A stretch of 64,000 bases of DNA from Paenibacillus sp. HW567 (GCF_000374185.1 NZ_KB910518.1:4822530-4886529); one strand, 5' to 3'. Counted from the first letter of the stretch, positions 27,195 to 36,571 are shown. A program made the numbers and translations. Notes: generated by a model not told the origin, from the sequence alone.

Positions 27195-28517
27195 TCAGGC
27201 CAGATTATCCCACTTCTCAAACAGCCGGTCCACACGTCCACCGATGGCGGACTCGGATACAGTTAATAGTTTGCCGTGCTCGAAGACGATTTTCCCGCCT
27301 ACAACTACTGTTGTTACGGCTCCGGGCTGCATGGCATATACCATGTTGGCGAACAGCTCTTTTTTAGGGGCCAGGGAAAGATCCTGCATATCCAGTGCGG
27401 CAAAATCGGCATGCTGCCCGGCTTCAATCGACCCGATTGGCATCCGCAGGATGTCGCCGGCGCTGGAGGTTCCCATCCGGTAGACCTGTTCGGCGGTGAT
27501 GCAGGTGCCGTCCAAGCGGCTGACTTTTTGCAAAAGCGCACACATCCGCATCTCCTCATACACGCTGATCCGGTTGTTGCTGCAGCCCCCGTCCGTTCCA
27601 AGGGTCACTCTGACCCCTGCCTGAAGCAGATCGGGTATCCGGGTCACTCCATCTGCCAGGAACATGTTGCTGGATGGACAGTACGCCAGTGAGCCGCGTC
27701 TGCGGCCGATCAGTTCAATCTCGGAATTCTCCAGCCATACCAAATGAATCGCAATCATCCGCTCGTCGAGCACACCCAGCGAGTCCAGATAATGCACAGG
27801 CCGAAGCCCGTAATCGTGCAAAATCTCCTCTACCTCGAACATTTCCTCGGCTACATGGATGTGGTAGGGTGTATCCAGCTCCACCGCCAGCCGGTGACCC
27901 GCCTGGATCATCTCCGGCGAAGCCGCATGCGGACTGTGGGGTGCCGGGTGAATGGTGACCATAGGATTTCCCTGATATTTTTTGGCAAGTGACCGCGTAC
28001 GCTCCACCGCTTCGGGCACCGTCTCCCGATAAGACAGCGGCGCACCAGCCCAATCGTACATCGTGCGGGCAAAAACCAGGCGAATACCCAGATCGCCCGC
28101 CGCCCGAATGACTGCTTCGTCATAGGCAGTGCCGCCGTTATGCACGTAGAAGAAATCACACACCGTTGTCACTCCGTACCGCAGCATTTCCCCAAAAGCG
28201 AGCAAAGCCCCGGTATAAATAGCCTCTTCATCCAAAAGCGGTGAATACCGGTACAGCGCCTGATCCCGCCATTCCAGAAAGGGCTTATCGACTGCAATCC
28301 CGCGCAGCAGACTCTGAAAGGAATGATTGTGCGAATTAACGGTGCCGGGCACGATGGCTTTGCCCTCCCATTGGATCTGCCGGGCATCCGGGTAACGCTG
28401 CATTAATTCGTCGCGGCCGCCCACATCCGCAATCTTCCCGTTTTCCACTAGTAAAGCGTAGTTCATCTTAAATTCTCCCTGCGTGTACACCGCATCCGCT
28501 GAGTATAAATCGCGCAA
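27195..28517 (-). CDS. hutF: HutF-like amidohydrolase (formiminoglutamate deiminase candidate)
   Basis: This 440-residue TIM-barrel amidohydrolase has a metal-binding NSHNHSFQ (about residue 62), HIHVAEE (about 210), and LGTDGG (about 300). It resembles HutF, which deiminates N-formimino-L-glutamate to N-formyl-L-glutamate and ammonia: PFLEWRDQALYRY and FFYVHN correspond to HutF's W-R-x-x-x-Y-R and F-x-Y-V-H. It also resembles 8-oxoguanine deaminases, so specificity is inferred from position. TTG at 28517 follows AGGGGG, 13 bp after the preceding gene's stop. It closes the hut operon, in the place of B. subtilis hutG. Confidence 0.7.
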   Translation of the reverse strand: MRDLYSADAVYTQGEFKMNYALLVENGKIADVGGRDELMQRYPDARQIQWEGKAIVPGTVNSHNHSFQSLLRGIAVDKPFLEWRDQALYRYSPLLDEEAIYTGALLAFGEMLRYGVTTVCDFFYVHNGGTAYDEAVIRAAGDLGIRLVFARTMYDWAGAPLSYRETVPEAVERTRSLAKKYQGNPMVTIHPAPHSPHAASPEMIQAGHRLAVELDTPYHIHVAEEMFEVEEILHDYGLRPVHYLDSLGVLDERMIAIHLVWLENSEIELIGRRRGSLAYCPSSNMFLADGVTRIPDLLQAGVRVTLGTDGGCSNNRISVYEEMRMCALLQKVSRLDGTCITAEQVYRMGTSSAGDILRMPIGSIEAGQHADFAALDMQDLSLAPKKELFANMVYAMQPGAVTTVVVGGKIVFEHGKLLTVSESAIGGRVDRLFEKWDNLA

Positions 28518-28530
28518 TGACTTTGTCCCC

Positions 28531-29982
28531 CTAACGATTCAATTCTTGATCCAGTGTGAGAATGGACTGCAGCAATACGTTGCCAACCTTCTCAATATCC
28601 TCAATCCGGCTTTCCTCTTCAGGACAGTGGCTTTTGCCGCCCAGGCTGGGCACGAACAGCATTCCCGCTCTCGTCAGAGAAGCCATATGTGTAGCATCGT
28701 GACCGGCCATGCTGCCAAGCTTCAGGCTGCTGTAATCCAGCTTCGCCGCCTGTCCGGCACACAAATCAATGACCAGGGAATCCATCGGCTCAGGGTTTTG
28801 ATCCAGAATCAGGCGGCGTTCCAGGCGCAGGCCGCGGCTATCCGCAATGGACAAGGCAAGCTTCCCCCAGTTCTCCAGCACCTCCTGAATTTGTGCGCGC
28901 TGCTCCCCTCTGATCTCCAGATGAAATTGGACCTTTTCCGGGATAATATTCGCCGCATTCGGTTCATTGCTGATCCGGCCAATCGTGCCCACCACTTCAT
29001 CCGCCGGATGGTTCCGGCAGACGGCTTCAAAGGCCAGCATAATTTCGGAAGCGCCCATCAGCGCATCCTTGCGGTCGCCCATCAAGGTTGTGCCCGCATG
29101 ATTGGCTTCGCCCACGACAGTGATCTCTTCACGGTAAATGCCGGTTATTGCCGTTACGACCCCTGCGGGGATATTGCGGTCAAGCAGTCTTTTTCCTTGT
29201 TCAATATGAACCTCGAGAAAAGCCGCCAGCTCCTCCGGCCTCCGCCGCGCAGCATCAAAATGCTCAGGATCACCGCCCGCCTGGCGCAGCGCCTCTGTTA
29301 GCAGCTCGCCCTGATTATTGCGGACACCCGCAAGGTCCTTCTGCCCCAGCTTCCCCGCCACCGCCCTGCTGCCAAAAGTGGACAGCCCGAACGGATTCGG
29401 CTCCTCAGCACTGAAGGACACCAGCTCCAGAGGGTGGCGGGTAACGACCTTATGTTCCTCCAGTACGGCCATGACCTCCAATGCCAGCAGCACACCCAGC
29501 GCGCCATCGTATTTGCCCCCGTTCGGAACGGTATCAATATGGGAGCCGAACGCGATCACGGGGAGGGTGGCAGCAAAGGTATGGGGGAATGAATTGCCGC
29601 CTGGATGGACTGAATTCGCTGAACTGTCCGAAGCACGTGTAACGTCCGGAAACTCTAGAGCTGTTGAGCTATCCAAGGCATCTGACAAGTCCGGATTACC
29701 TTGAGCAACTGAACCATCCAAGGCGTCTACCTCGCCTGACCCCTTCCTCACAGCCCAAATATTTGCCGCTGCATCCACCCTGACAGCCAAATGCAAACGG
29801 AGCAGCTCCGCTTTGAGCCATTCCCGCGCGGCAAGCTCAGCCGCAGTAAACGTAGTGCGATCCAGTCCGCCTGTAGCCTCATTCAGTCCGAACAGCCCTA
29901 ACTCCCGGAGGTTGCCCTGAAGCCGGGAAACATTGATCCGCAGTTGATCATAGGGCAGCTCATCCTTCCGCAGCTCATTCAT
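28531..29982 (-). CDS. M20-family Zn amidohydrolase (carbamoylase/allantoate type)
   Basis: This 483-residue dinuclear-zinc amidohydrolase belongs to the N-carbamoyl amino acid hydrolase/allantoate amidohydrolase group. Metal ligands are seen in FGSHIDTVPNGGKYDG, SAEEPNPFG, EVHIEQGKRL and MAGHDATHMA. In this operon it follows hutI (ATGA overlap at 29979-29982) and precedes the HutF-like gene, so hydrolysis of N-formyl-L-glutamate to glutamate and formate is proposed. Between AANIWAVRKGSG and LPVIAFGSHID there is an extra Asp/Ser-rich segment of about 60 residues not typical of the family, noted separately. Confidence 0.75.
   Translation of the reverse strand: MNELRKDELPYDQLRINVSRLQGNLRELGLFGLNEATGGLDRTTFTAAELAAREWLKAELLRLHLAVRVDAAANIWAVRKGSGEVDALDGSVAQGNPDLSDALDSSTALEFPDVTRASDSSANSVHPGGNSFPHTFAATLPVIAFGSHIDTVPNGGKYDGALGVLLALEVMAVLEEHKVVTRHPLELVSFSAEEPNPFGLSTFGSRAVAGKLGQKDLAGVRNNQGELLTEALRQAGGDPEHFDAARRRPEELAAFLEVHIEQGKRLLDRNIPAGVVTAITGIYREEITVVGEANHAGTTLMGDRKDALMGASEIMLAFEAVCRNHPADEVVGTIGRISNEPNAANIIPEKVQFHLEIRGEQRAQIQEVLENWGKLALSIADSRGLRLERRLILDQNPEPMDSLVIDLCAGQAAKLDYSSLKLGSMAGHDATHMASLTRAGMLFVPSLGGKSHCPEEESRIEDIEKVGNVLLQSILTLDQELNR
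29605..29735 (-). repeat. In-frame repetitive insertion in M20 hydrolase gene
   Basis: This in-frame stretch encodes an Asp/Ser-rich linker with near-repeats such as ALDGSVAQGNPDLSDALDSS and RASDSSANS. The DNA has matching short repeats around GTCCGG and ATCCAAGGC. The family normally has a short loop here. Confidence 0.55.
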
Positions 29983-31256
29983 CCCTGTACCCTCCTTCCG
30001 CCCTGAATAACGGCTTCTCCCTTTTTAAGCACGGTATCCACCAGATTAACTGCATAGTGATACTGCAAATAGAGATAGTTAGGTGCGTCGAACATCACAA
30101 GGTCGGCCTGCTTGCCGACTTCGATGCTGCCGATCGTGCCGGCCCGGCCAATGGCATGAGCGGCATTGATCGTGCAAGCTGCCAGCACCTCTGCTGGTGT
30201 CATCTTCATCGTTAAGCAGGCCAGATTCATAATAAAAGGCAGCGATTCCGTTGGCGATGAGCCGGGATTCCGGTCCGTCGATAATGCGACAGGGACTCCG
30301 GCAGCGATCATCGCCCGGGCATTGGCAGGCTGGGCCATCAGGAAAAAGGCTGTGCCCGGCAGAAGAACAGCGATCACCCCGGCCTCTGCCATCTGCTGAA
30401 TGCCCGCTTCGGAGGCATGCAGCAGATGGTCCGCCGATACGGCTCCAAGCTCAGCCGCCAGCTCCGCTCCACCGTAGGACACCAACTCGTCGGCGTGGAT
30501 TTTGGACTTCAGCCCCCACTTTTGCCCAGCCAGCAAAATGTCCCGGGACTGCTCCACGGTGAACACACCCTCTTCACAGAATACGTCGCAGAACTCCGCC
30601 AAGCCCTGCCGGGCCACCGCCGGGATCATCTCCCCGATAATGGTTCGGACAAAAGCATCCGCGTCCCCTTTATACTCCACAGGCACAGCATGAGCGCCCA
30701 TAAACGTTGACACCAAATCTATAGGATGGGAAGCGTTCAGACGCTGCGCTACCCGCAACTGCTTCATTTCCTCCTCCAGCCGCAAGCCGTACCCACTCTT
30801 AGCTTCGATGGTCGTTACGCCATATTCGAGAAAACGGTCCAGCCGTTTCACGGTTTCGGCCATCAACTGCTCCTCCGTCGCTTCACGGGTACGCTCAGTT
30901 GAATAGAGAATTCCGCCGCCGGCATTCAAAATATCCATGTATTTAGCACCCTGAAGGCGCATATTCAGCTCAAACTCTCTTGAACCGGCAAACACGACAT
31001 GGGTATGGGGATCAATCAGCCCCGGAGTGATTGTTTTGCCTTCAGCGGACAGTACTGTAACTTCCCGGTCACCGGAGTGCTCCGCCACATAACGGCAGGC
31101 CTCTTCGCTGCTGCCCACGAAGGTGAAGACTCCCTCTTCAATGACGATGCCTCCGTCCTCGATCAGATCAAGCTCCTCCATCTCCTTGCCCGTTTTCGGC
31201 TTTGTGCTGGCTCCGGCAAGAGTGGCAATCTGGGCTGCGCTATGAATGTAGATCAT
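29979..31256 (-). CDS. hutI: Imidazolonepropionase
   Basis: This 425-residue amidohydrolase opens the imidazolone ring to give N-formimino-L-glutamate, the third step of histidine degradation. The metal site is LIDPHTHVVFAGSREFE (about residue 85), with KIHADELVSYGGAELAAELG and STDRNPGSSPTESL. AAGGAG precedes ATG at 31256, just after hutU. It overlaps the downstream M20 gene by 4 bp (ATGA), showing coupling. Length and motifs are normal. Confidence 0.95.
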   Translation of the reverse strand: MIYIHSAAQIATLAGASTKPKTGKEMEELDLIEDGGIVIEEGVFTFVGSSEEACRYVAEHSGDREVTVLSAEGKTITPGLIDPHTHVVFAGSREFELNMRLQGAKYMDILNAGGGILYSTERTREATEEQLMAETVKRLDRFLEYGVTTIEAKSGYGLRLEEEMKQLRVAQRLNASHPIDLVSTFMGAHAVPVEYKGDADAFVRTIIGEMIPAVARQGLAEFCDVFCEEGVFTVEQSRDILLAGQKWGLKSKIHADELVSYGGAELAAELGAVSADHLLHASEAGIQQMAEAGVIAVLLPGTAFFLMAQPANARAMIAAGVPVALSTDRNPGSSPTESLPFIMNLACLTMKMTPAEVLAACTINAAHAIGRAGTIGSIEVGKQADLVMFDAPNYLYLQYHYAVNLVDTVLKKGEAVIQGGRRVQG

Positions 31257-31257
31257 G

Positions 31258-32937
31258 TTATAACTCCTTTTCCGGCCCGCCCAGCATGGGCATGCGGATT
31301 CCTTTGGACCGTGCCGTCTCTACGGCAAGCGGATATCCGGCATCCGCATGGCGGACAACCCCCATGCCGGGATCTGAGGTCAGCACCCGCGTAAGCCTGG
31401 CTTCCGCCTCTTTCGTTCCGTCTGCCACAACCACCATCCCGGCATGCTGGGAATATCCCATCCCTACTCCCCCGCCGTGGTGAAGCGATACCCAACTGGC
31501 ACCTGCCGCTGTATTGACCATCGCATTCAGGAGCGGCCAGTCGGACACGGCATCGCTGCCGTCCCGCATAGCCTCGGTCTCCCGGTTCGGAGAAGCCACC
31601 GACCCCGCGTCCAGATGATCCCTGCCAATCACAATAGGTGCAGACAGTTCCCCCGAAGCCACCATGTCATTGATAATCCGGCCAAATCTTGCCCGTTCGC
31701 CATAACCAAGCCAGCAAATGCGGGCCGGAAGCCCTTGGAAGGAAACCTTCTCCTGAGCGAGGCGTATCCAGCGCTGCAGACCTTCATTCTCAGGGAACTC
31801 CCGCATTATCGCAGCATCGGTTTTATAAATATCCTCAGGATCGCCGGACAACGCCACCCAGCGGAAGGGTCCCTTCCCTTCGCAAAATTGCGGGCGGATA
31901 TAGGCGGGCACAAAGCCGGGGAAGTCAAAAGCCTGCTGTACGCCTTCATCATAGGCAACCTGACGGATGTTGTTGCCGTAGTCAAAGGTAACTGCCCCTT
32001 TGCTTTGCAATGCAAGCATGGCTTCGACGTGACGGGCAATGCTCTTTTTCGCCAAGGCAACGTATTCCAGCGGGTTCTCTGCCCGTAGCTGTCGGCCTGT
32101 CTCAACGGAAAACCCGGCCGGTATATACCCGTTCAGCGGATCATGGGCCGAGGTCTGATCGGTCAGGATATCCGGCACAAAACCCTGGGCAAGCATGCGC
32201 GGCAGCAGCTCCGCCGCATTGCCCAGGAGGCCGATGGAGAGCGGACGCCCTTCGCTTTTGGCGGCTTCAGCCTTGGCTAAGGCCTCTTCCAGCGTCTCAA
32301 CCAGGATGTCGCAATACCGGGACTGGATGCGTTTCTCGATCCGGGTCCGGTCCACATCAATGCCGATGAACACCCCGTCGTTCATGGTTACGGCCAGCGG
32401 CTGCGCGCCACCCATTCCGCCAAGGCCGGCACTAAGGGTAATCGTTCCTTTGAGCGTGCCGCCGAAATGCTGTCTGGCGCATTCCGCAAAGGTCTCATAG
32501 GTCCCCTGCACAATTCCTTGCGTCCCAATATAAATCCAGCTTCCGGCGGTCATTTGCCCGTACATCATCAGCCCTTTCCGGTCCAGCTCGTGAAAGGTCT
32601 CCCAGTTCGCCCAGGCTGGAACCAGGTTGGAATTCGCAATCAGCACCCGCGGGGCATCCTGATGTGTGCGGAAGATGGCCACCGGCTTGCCGGATTGGAT
32701 CAGCAGGGTCTCGTTGTCCTCCAGCGTTTGCAGCGAGTGTACGATAGCATCAAAGCTCTCCCAGTTGCGCGCAGCCTTGCCGATTCCGCCATAGACAACC
32801 AGCCGCGCGGGATGCTCCGCCACTTCGGGATCGAGATTGTTCATCAGCATGCGCAGCGCCGCTTCCTGTACCCAGCCTTTCGTATTTAGCTGATTCCCCC
32901 TTGGCGCGCGGACGACTCTTGCTTCGTGTATGCTCAT
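31258..32937 (-). CDS. hutU: Urocanate hydratase
   Basis: This 559-residue NAD+-dependent urocanase converts urocanate to imidazolonepropionate. Family signatures include RVLIANSNLVPAWANWE, GGMGGAQPLAVTMN, and near the C-terminus SWVSLHHGGGVGMGYSQHAG. ATG at 32937 follows AAGGGAG. It lies between hutH, with a 229-bp gap containing an inverted repeat, and hutI, 1 bp away. It is cytoplasmic and of normal length. Confidence 0.96.
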   Translation of the reverse strand: MSIHEARVVRAPRGNQLNTKGWVQEAALRMLMNNLDPEVAEHPARLVVYGGIGKAARNWESFDAIVHSLQTLEDNETLLIQSGKPVAIFRTHQDAPRVLIANSNLVPAWANWETFHELDRKGLMMYGQMTAGSWIYIGTQGIVQGTYETFAECARQHFGGTLKGTITLSAGLGGMGGAQPLAVTMNDGVFIGIDVDRTRIEKRIQSRYCDILVETLEEALAKAEAAKSEGRPLSIGLLGNAAELLPRMLAQGFVPDILTDQTSAHDPLNGYIPAGFSVETGRQLRAENPLEYVALAKKSIARHVEAMLALQSKGAVTFDYGNNIRQVAYDEGVQQAFDFPGFVPAYIRPQFCEGKGPFRWVALSGDPEDIYKTDAAIMREFPENEGLQRWIRLAQEKVSFQGLPARICWLGYGERARFGRIINDMVASGELSAPIVIGRDHLDAGSVASPNRETEAMRDGSDAVSDWPLLNAMVNTAAGASWVSLHHGGGVGMGYSQHAGMVVVADGTKEAEARLTRVLTSDPGMGVVRHADAGYPLAVETARSKGIRMPMLGGPEKEL

Positions 32938-33166
32938 ATTCGTTGATCTCCCTTCGGTTAGGTGATGGAAAGCTGAACTTGAGGATTTCCATATCGGTTG
33001 TAGTCGTAACTGCGGTGATGTTTGGACTTCCGGCCGCTGTTGTCTCCAGATTTCTTGATTTATACTGCTTGCAGCAGTTGAAATCCGGAGACAAAGGCGG
33101 ACTCTAACGCTCCTACAGTTCCAAAATCCCCTCCGTTACTCCAACCCTTTTGTTATTTTTTCAACC
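32938..33166 (-). other. hutH-hutU intergenic region
   Basis: This 229-bp gap in an otherwise tight operon has no gene. It contains a long imperfect inverted repeat (33041-33054 with 33080-33093), described separately. Confidence 0.5.
33041..33093. repeat. Inverted repeat in hutH-hutU gap
   Basis: Arms of 14 bp (33041-33054 and 33080-33093) pair with one mismatch around a 25-nt loop. It has no T-tract, so it is not a typical terminator. It could be an mRNA-processing hairpin or a small mobile element remnant. Confidence 0.55.
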
Positions 33167-34720
33167 TCAGCTTTTATAGGTATGAAAAGGCACAAGTGCA
33201 AATAACTCCTCCAGCACACCCGGCTCCTTCATCCACTCCGCAATAACAGCGAAGTCGCCGGAGAGGACCCGGTCCGCATCTACAAAAGCAACCTGCTCCC
33301 GGCAGCGGTCATACAGCCATTTCGTTCCCTGGCCGGGCTGCTGCGGACTTCTGAAGTCGATGGCCTGCGCCCCGCACAGCAGCTCAATCGCCAGTACGGC
33401 ATAGGCATTATCCACAATCTGCTTCGCTTTCCGCGCGCCAATCGTGCCCATGCTCACATGATCCTCCTGGTTGCCGGAAGAAGGGATGGAATCCACACTG
33501 GCGGGATGGGCCAGCGATTTATTCTCCGACACCACAGCCGCCGCCGCATATTGCGCGATCATGAAGCCGGACTGCAGGCCGCCGTTCTTCGCCAGAAACG
33601 GAGGCAGGCCTTCGTTCAAATGCGGATTAACCATCCGCTCAATCCGGCGCTCGGAGATATTCGCCAGCTCCGCAGCGCTGATGGACAAATGGTCCATCGC
33701 CAGCGCAATCGGCTGCCCGTGGAAGTTGCCGCCGGAGATCACCTTCTCCTCATCAGGGAAGATCAGCGGATTGTCCGTCGCCGAGTTGATCTCAATCTCC
33801 AGCTTTTCCGCAATATAAGCCAGAGCATCGCGGCTCGCACCATGCACCTGCGGCGTACAGCGCAGCGAATAGGCATCCTGCACTCTAAGTTCCCCCTGAT
33901 GGGTCATGAGTCTGCTGCCGGCGGTCAAATGACGGATATTATCGGCCACCTGCTTCTGCCCTTTATGCGGACGGACAATATGCGTTGCCGGATCAAAAGC
34001 TTCCTTAACCGCACGCAGCGCCTCACACGTCAACGCTGCTGCGCAATCGGCCCAGTTCGCCAGATTCAGCGCATCCCAGCAGGCCAGCGTGCCGACTGCA
34101 GTCATTACCTGCGTGCCGTTGATCAGGGCCAGCCCTTCCTTGGCCTCCAGCACAATTGGCGTAAGCCCCGCCTTCGCCAGTGCCCCGGCACCGGGCATAC
34201 GCTGACCTTGGTAATAGGCCTCCCCCTCGCCAATCAGAACAAGCACCATATGCGATAGTGGAGCCAGGTCGCCGCTCGCGCCCAAGGAGCCTTTTTCGGG
34301 GATCACCGGTACTACGTTGCGATTAAGCATTTCCACCATTAGCCGGATAACCTCCAGGCGAATGCCGGAATAGCCGAGGGACAGAGCGTTGATTCTTAAT
34401 AAAAGGATGGCGCGGACGACATCCTCGGGCAGCGGTGCGCCAATGCCGCAGCTATGGCTGCGAATCAGATTGAGCTGCAGCGCCTTCGTATCCTCCGGGG
34501 AGATGTACGTATCGCTGAATTTTCCGAAGCCTGTGGTTAAGCCGTACACTACTTTTTTCTCCTGCAGGAGCTTCTCCACATATTTGCGCGTATGATTGAC
34601 CTTTCGGCAGCTTTCCTCAGCTAGATCCACATTTTTGTAATGACGGGCTACCTGGACAACTTCCTCAATCGTTAAGGAATTCCCATGAATGATTACGGAT
34701 TGATTGGCTATTTCTAACAT
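33167..34720 (-). CDS. hutH: Histidine ammonia-lyase
   Basis: This 517-residue lyase removes ammonia from histidine to form urocanate, the first step of the pathway. The Ala-Ser-Gly that forms the MIO prosthetic group is in KGSLGASGDLAPLSHM (about residue 143). Other family segments are YGLTTGFGKFSDTYI and SSGNQEDHVSMG. I chose ATG 34720 after AGGTGAGG rather than GTG 34729. Its leader carries a HutP-type antiterminator and terminator. Confidence 0.96.
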   Translation of the reverse strand: MLEIANQSVIIHGNSLTIEEVVQVARHYKNVDLAEESCRKVNHTRKYVEKLLQEKKVVYGLTTGFGKFSDTYISPEDTKALQLNLIRSHSCGIGAPLPEDVVRAILLLRINALSLGYSGIRLEVIRLMVEMLNRNVVPVIPEKGSLGASGDLAPLSHMVLVLIGEGEAYYQGQRMPGAGALAKAGLTPIVLEAKEGLALINGTQVMTAVGTLACWDALNLANWADCAAALTCEALRAVKEAFDPATHIVRPHKGQKQVADNIRHLTAGSRLMTHQGELRVQDAYSLRCTPQVHGASRDALAYIAEKLEIEINSATDNPLIFPDEEKVISGGNFHGQPIALAMDHLSISAAELANISERRIERMVNPHLNEGLPPFLAKNGGLQSGFMIAQYAAAAVVSENKSLAHPASVDSIPSSGNQEDHVSMGTIGARKAKQIVDNAYAVLAIELLCGAQAIDFRSPQQPGQGTKWLYDRCREQVAFVDADRVLSGDFAVIAEWMKEPGVLEELFALVPFHTYKS

Positions 34721-34745
34721 GAGCCTCACCTGCTTTACGAGTAAT

Positions 34746-34799
34746 AGAAAAAGCCCATACCCTAATAAGAGGTACCGGCTTCTATATCACTAATAACTA
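34746..34799 (-). promoter_or_regulatory. HutP-controlled terminator/antiterminator before hutH
   Basis: On the minus strand an imperfect stem (34771-34780 with 34752-34761) is followed by a TTTTTC tract, an intrinsic terminator. Just upstream are three TAG triplets (34797-34799, 34790-34792, 34782-34784) spaced 4 and 5 nt. HutP of B. subtilis binds UAG triplets next to the terminator in hut mRNA, in the presence of histidine and Mg2+. Confidence 0.75.
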
Positions 34800-34845
34800 A
34801 ATTACGGCTTGATCCGTTAAGGCGCTTCTTCAAAAGCTACTGCCA

Positions 34846-35307
34846 TTAAATATGATTAAAACCAAAGCCAATGGCTTCATGCTCGAACCCTTTTTTGGGA
34901 GCGCCGATGGTACCGTAGGCACACACTGCGATCCATTCCCCTTCATGCGGGCGGTCACCCGATCTGTTTCCCCTGACGATGGCAAACGTAAGCCCCACCG
35001 TACGCAGAATATCACCGAATTGCACAATTCCGCGTCCAATGCTCTGAATCGTCTCAATGATGGCATGATAGAGTGAGTGAACTTCACGGTAGGAATTCGC
35101 GTCAATAATATGATTGTTCTTGGCCGCCGTCTCAATGGCAGCGATCACCTTGATCATATCCATGGCACCCACCCGGCCAATCGTGTAGCGGAAATCCCGC
35201 GAATCCAGCTCCTGCTCGACAACTTTTTTCCATTCATGCTCCTGCAGAACAGCCAGCAGAATGGCTAATTTACCAATTGGAAATGATGATGCCAGAGGTT
35301 CCCCCAT
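34846..35307 (-). CDS. hutP: HutP, histidine-responsive RNA-binding antiterminator
   Basis: This 153-residue protein aligns well with HutP: GRVGAMDMIKVIAAIETAAK, SYREVHSLYHAI, LRTVGLTFAIVRG, WIAVCAYGTIGAPKKGFEHE and the C-terminal FGFNHI. HutP forms hexamers that, with L-histidine and Mg2+, stop termination in front of hutH. ATG 35307 follows GAGGAG; the longer upstream reading frame is not protein-like. It is the promoter-proximal gene of the operon. Confidence 0.93.
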   Translation of the reverse strand: MGEPLASSFPIGKLAILLAVLQEHEWKKVVEQELDSRDFRYTIGRVGAMDMIKVIAAIETAAKNNHIIDANSYREVHSLYHAIIETIQSIGRGIVQFGDILRTVGLTFAIVRGNRSGDRPHEGEWIAVCAYGTIGAPKKGFEHEAIGFGFNHI

Positions 35308-35383
35308 ACCGTAATTCTCCTCGATTCTTGGGCGTAATTGGTGTGATTTGATCCAAAAGCATAAAAAAAATGCAACTGAAACT

Positions 35384-35401
35384 AGGAAACGCCCGTTTCC
35401 T
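35384..35401. repeat. Short inverted repeat in hutP leader
   Basis: AGGAAAC (35384-35390) pairs perfectly with GTTTCCT (35395-35401) around GCCC. It lies in the hutP untranslated leader; role unknown. Confidence 0.4.
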
Positions 35402-35450
35402 GATCTCCCAGCCACATTCTGTTGACTAAAAACTATATATCGCTGAGTAG

Positions 35451-35479
35451 AATATATACTTGCCGGCCTCATTTGTCAA
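35451..35479 (-). promoter_or_regulatory. Sigma-A-like promoter of hut operon
   Basis: On the minus strand TTGACA (35474-35479) and TATATT (35451-35456) are separated by 17 bp. It lies about 145 bp upstream of the hutP start. Confidence 0.7.
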
Positions 35480-35545
35480 TCTGACATGTGATCTTATATA
35501 ACACTGGATCTGTAATATTATATGTCCCAGCCATAGCGATATGTT

Positions 35546-36571
35546 CTACTCTTTAACAATCATTAATTTAAGCTCATTATAATGTTCGAACACCAAATAC
35601 CCTTTTATGCTGCCCAAGTAATAGCTGGCTGACAGGTCACTGTTCCCGACTTGGCGCAAGCCCGATCCGTCAGGCCGGATGGCGAACAATCCCCCTTTAT
35701 CCGATTCCTCATTATCCACCGTAAAATAAACCCAGCCATGCAAAATATCCACCGGCTCGATAACCCAATCTTTTACCTTTCGCACCGTCTCTTTGCCCTT
35801 GTTGTACAAATGCAGATAAGAGTTGCCGCTCTCTTCATCCCGCTCAGTGAACATGAAAATATCGGCATCCCTGTCTCCCAAATAGTCTGAATCGTTAACC
35901 TCATATTGAGATACTGCTTCCTCGAAATCCTGCTCAACCTCTTCTTGGTCAATATACTGTTCTCCTGCAGCAGGCCATTTCTGCCGAAGCAGTGGAAAAT
36001 AAAGATACGGGAGTGACATATCCGCACTGCCAAAATAATAACGATAGCTTTTATCTCCCGTGTCCAGCATTGCCGGGTTGATTTTAACCGCAGGCTTTTT
36101 GCCATCCAGCGGCATCCGGTACACACCTGGTTCGGTAGTCATGCTGCCCGTAAAATAATAGAGGCTGTCATTTTTGAGGGCAAAGCCATCTATTCCGCCT
36201 GTAAAGGTCAAGCGCGTTAGTGCTTTGGAAGGCATCTCCAGCTTGTAGATATCACCATAAGGGTACTGCGTGTACTTCAAAAAATAGATGGTTTTATCAT
36301 TTTCAAACAGCACATTTCTATACTTATACGCTCCTATAAACACCGGATAAGTTTTCACCTCGTCTGGAGTTGCCACTGTCTTATACAGCCCCTGCTCATA
36401 CTTCGCCCAGTAGATTGTCAGCGGCACCGCAGGATTCGTATAGGCTATCTTGCCAACTCTAATGCGCAGCTCCGGGGCATTGCTAAGATCTGAAACTGCT
36501 TTGGCGTCCACAGTCAGAACCGGAGAAGCCAGCACGGCAGCCAGTAATAGCAGCAGTACCCTTTTGATCAT
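35546..36571 (-). CDS. Secreted DUF5050-like propeller protein
   Basis: This 341-residue protein has a signal peptide (MIKRVLLLLLAAVLASPVLT) and repeated segments with YYF/YFT and PLDGKK or RPDGSG turns, like beta-propeller proteins of the DUF5050 family. Function is unknown; export to the wall or surface is likely. It is transcribed separately from the hut operon. No lipobox is seen. Confidence 0.65.
   Translation of the reverse strand: MIKRVLLLLLAAVLASPVLTVDAKAVSDLSNAPELRIRVGKIAYTNPAVPLTIYWAKYEQGLYKTVATPDEVKTYPVFIGAYKYRNVLFENDKTIYFLKYTQYPYGDIYKLEMPSKALTRLTFTGGIDGFALKNDSLYYFTGSMTTEPGVYRMPLDGKKPAVKINPAMLDTGDKSYRYYFGSADMSLPYLYFPLLRQKWPAAGEQYIDQEEVEQDFEEAVSQYEVNDSDYLGDRDADIFMFTERDEESGNSYLHLYNKGKETVRKVKDWVIEPVDILHGWVYFTVDNEESDKGGLFAIRPDGSGLRQVGNSDLSASYYLGSIKGYLVFEHYNELKLMIVKE

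Noticed and set aside
35308..35472. N-terminal extension of HutP
   Set aside because: The extension is not protein-like and holds the promoter; ATG 35307 has a good ribosome binding site.
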